From Plasmodiophora brassicae (taxonomy: Eukaryota; Endomyxa: Phytomyxea; Phytomyxea; Plasmodiophorida), in assembly GCA_036867785.1 (NCBI GenBank), contig CP145422.1, positions 124,001 to 188,000 on the forward strand: 64,000 bases of DNA. The letters are read 5' to 3'. Shown piece after piece: positions 62,706-64,000 of the stretch. A program made the translations under genes and the position numbers. Every line of letters begins with the position of its first letter. The stretch's first letter is position 1. The notes under the pieces are model-generated. The model was given only the letters and a program-made list of their open reading frames with translations. It was not told the origin of the DNA and did no database searches.

Positions 62706-64000
62706 ATGGACGTGTGCCAGGGTGGATCGAGGCGCGTCCACATTATCTGTCAGGTTGCGCCTGGCGACGTCGGTCGCCCCTCCTGCATGGACGCCGACGC
62801 CATCGGGAAATCGAAATCGGCCAACAGCGGCCTACCGATCCTGAAGCGCCAGGGGACGTTCGTGCAGAAATCCGGCGGGAAAACGGAACAGTTATCCCTG
62901 GCCGATGTCCCACGTCGCCGCGGCAGTGCCGACGCATCGCCCAGGGCCATCCTGGCCAGCCTGCAGAACCGCCCAATGCCCGAGAAGGCCGACATCGTCA
63001 CCGAAAGCGACGAGGAAGCCGCGCAAGACACATTCGTGATGCCAGCGGCGCCGGTCCGCATGAAGAGCGGCCCGCCCATGCTGAAACGCCAGGGGACCTT
63101 CGTCCAGAAGTCGGGTGGCGCCTCCGAAGAGGTCGACCTGTCGGAGACGCCCAGGCGACGATCGTCCTCTGGCAACGACGAAGAAGCCAAGGCCATCATC
63201 GAGCTGAAGCGCCAACGATCGCATGGCCTTGACGACGCGCAGACCGATCAGCAGCAGCAGCAGCAGCAGCAGATGCAGGACGATATGATTGCCGAGGCCG
63301 ATGAAGAAGAAGAACCAACGGCGGGCGCTGATGCGTTCGAGATGCCGGCGCCGAGCCGCGCCAAGAAAGGGCCGCCCGTCCTGAAACGCCAGGGGACGTT
63401 CGTCCAGAAATCCGGGGGCGGCTCCGAGCAGATCGACCTCACCGAAGCGTCGCCCAGGCGGCGGTCGTCTTCGGGCAGCGACGACGAGACGAAGTCCATC
63501 CAGGAGCTTAAGCGGCAACGATCGCAGGGCCTGGACAAATTGGATGACGTTGTCCAGGAGAGCGACAGTGACGAGGCGGAGGAGGAGCAGGAACAGGTTG
63601 AATTGGTGCGCCCCAGGCCGACGGAGCGGCCTGTGCCGAGGCTGCCGCTCAAGCCAGCACCGATGATGAAGCGTCAGGGAACGTTCATCCAGAAGAAGAA
63701 CGGCGCTGCCGAAGCGATCGAGATCCCGTTGTCGCCGACGCATGCGAGCGACAGCGTCGAGGTCGTCGCCGATATTCGACGCCGTAAGGACAGCAACAAC
63801 AGCGTCGTCGATGCCGTCGAGGAGGCCGATAGCGAAGAAGACAACGATGGACCAGCGGATTCTGCCCAGGAGGTGCCGCCAGCAGGCGCAGCTACTGACG
63901 GTAAGATCGGACATCCGGCAACGATGAACCGAAAGGGGACGTTCTTCCAGTCATCATCGGGAGTCAGTTCTGCGATCTCGCTCTCGATGGACCTGCTCGT
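62706..64000 (+). CDS. Disordered protein with five KRQGTFVQKSGG-type motifs (3' partial)
   Basis: An open frame from ATG 62706 (or ATG 62787, after which the composition is more clearly coding) to the window end. A 13-20 residue motif recurs about every 85-100 residues: LPILKRQGTFVQKSGGKTEQ, PPMLKRQGTFVQKSGGASEE, PPVLKRQGTFVQKSGGGSEQ, PMMKRQGTFIQKKNGAAEAI and ATMNRKGTFFQSSSGVSS. Between motifs are acidic stretches (ESDSDEAEEEQEQ), Arg/Ser-rich phosphorylation-like sites (PRRRSSSG twice, ELKRQRSHG, ELKRQRSQG) and a Q8 run. The R-x-G-T-F and RRRSSS sites suggest basophilic kinase targets. No globular domain is seen; a scaffold with repeated docking sites is likely. The C-terminus is outside the window. 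Confidence 0.72.
   Translation, partial: MDVCQGGSRRVHIICQVAPGDVGRPSCMDADAIGKSKSANSGLPILKRQGTFVQKSGGKTEQLSLADVPRRRGSADASPRAILASLQNRPMPEKADIVTESDEEAAQDTFVMPAAPVRMKSGPPMLKRQGTFVQKSGGASEEVDLSETPRRRSSSGNDEEAKAIIELKRQRSHGLDDAQTDQQQQQQQQMQDDMIAEADEEEEPTAGADAFEMPAPSRAKKGPPVLKRQGTFVQKSGGGSEQIDLTEASPRRRSSSGSDDETKSIQELKRQRSQGLDKLDDVVQESDSDEAEEEQEQVELVRPRPTERPVPRLPLKPAPMMKRQGTFIQKKNGAAEAIEIPLSPTHASDSVEVVADIRRRKDSNNSVVDAVEEADSEEDNDGPADSAQEVPPAGAATDGKIGHPATMNRKGTFFQSSSGVSSAISLSMDLL
63249..63272 (+). repeat. (CAG)8 trinucleotide run
   Basis: Eight pure CAG codons encoding Q8 within the motif-repeat protein. Pure runs such as this tend to change length. Confidence 0.95.

Noticed and set aside
62892-63914. 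Minus-strand frame of 340 residues with hydrophobic Leu runs
   Set aside because: Antisense of the acidic/Gln-rich motif protein; the Leu runs are complements of CAG/GAG-rich codons.

Overview
This is a gene-dense nuclear segment of a GC-rich single-celled eukaryote. Nearly all protein genes resolve only when very short introns are removed: mostly 42-70 nt, GT-AG, usually with a CTRAY-like branch site (TACTAAC, CTGAC, CTAAT) 10-25 nt before the acceptor. Wherever I spliced a gene to match a known family, all junctions kept phase and the total was a multiple of three, which is strong internal support for the models. The mix of genes (EMC10, MON1, WDR5, RtcB/archease, PRMT3, BRK1, MZT1, tubby, chitin synthase, a P4-ATPase/nucleotide-cyclase fusion and a DYW-type PPR) fits a free-living or parasitic protist. 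A rhizarian such as a plasmodiophorid is one guess, but the sequence alone does not prove it.

Layout. 0-8 kb: housekeeping genes EMC10, MON1, WDR5 and TTC27. 8-10 kb: small hypothetical genes. 9.8-12.2 kb: a convergent archease/RtcB pair (tRNA ligase and its activator). 12.3-16.9 kb: a C27 run, a 24-bp minisatellite, three identical tRNA-Phe genes and a chitin synthase. 17-25 kb: a type II membrane glycosyltransferase-like gene, then a tandem segmental duplication carrying two F-box/ankyrin paralogues, two ankyrin remnants and two coiled-coil genes, one of them a duplication-made chimera. 25-35.7 kb: DYW-PPR protein, TPR-SAM protein, NOPCHAP1-like protein, a Zn-motif/F-box protein, BRK1, MZT1, a secreted protein and a PQ-loop transporter. 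36.7-39 kb: a secreted ankyrin protein. 40.1-50.7 kb: one 20-exon gene for a 3180-residue P4-ATPase-like/cyclase-like fusion with three DEP domains, in which nearly all catalytic residues have changed. 51-55 kb: a second PQ-loop gene and a tubby-domain gene. 55-64 kb: a second PPR gene, TyrRS, PRMT3, phosphoserine aminotransferase and, running off the end, a disordered protein with five copies of a KRQGTFVQKSGG-like motif.

Functional links. RtcB, archease and the tRNA genes concern tRNA biology. The two PPR proteins suggest organelle RNA processing, including C-to-U editing. BRK1 (WAVE/actin) and MZT1 (gamma-tubulin) are cytoskeletal. MON1 and the two PQ-loop proteins point to the endolysosome. 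The most unusual object is the 10.6-kb cyclase-like fusion gene.
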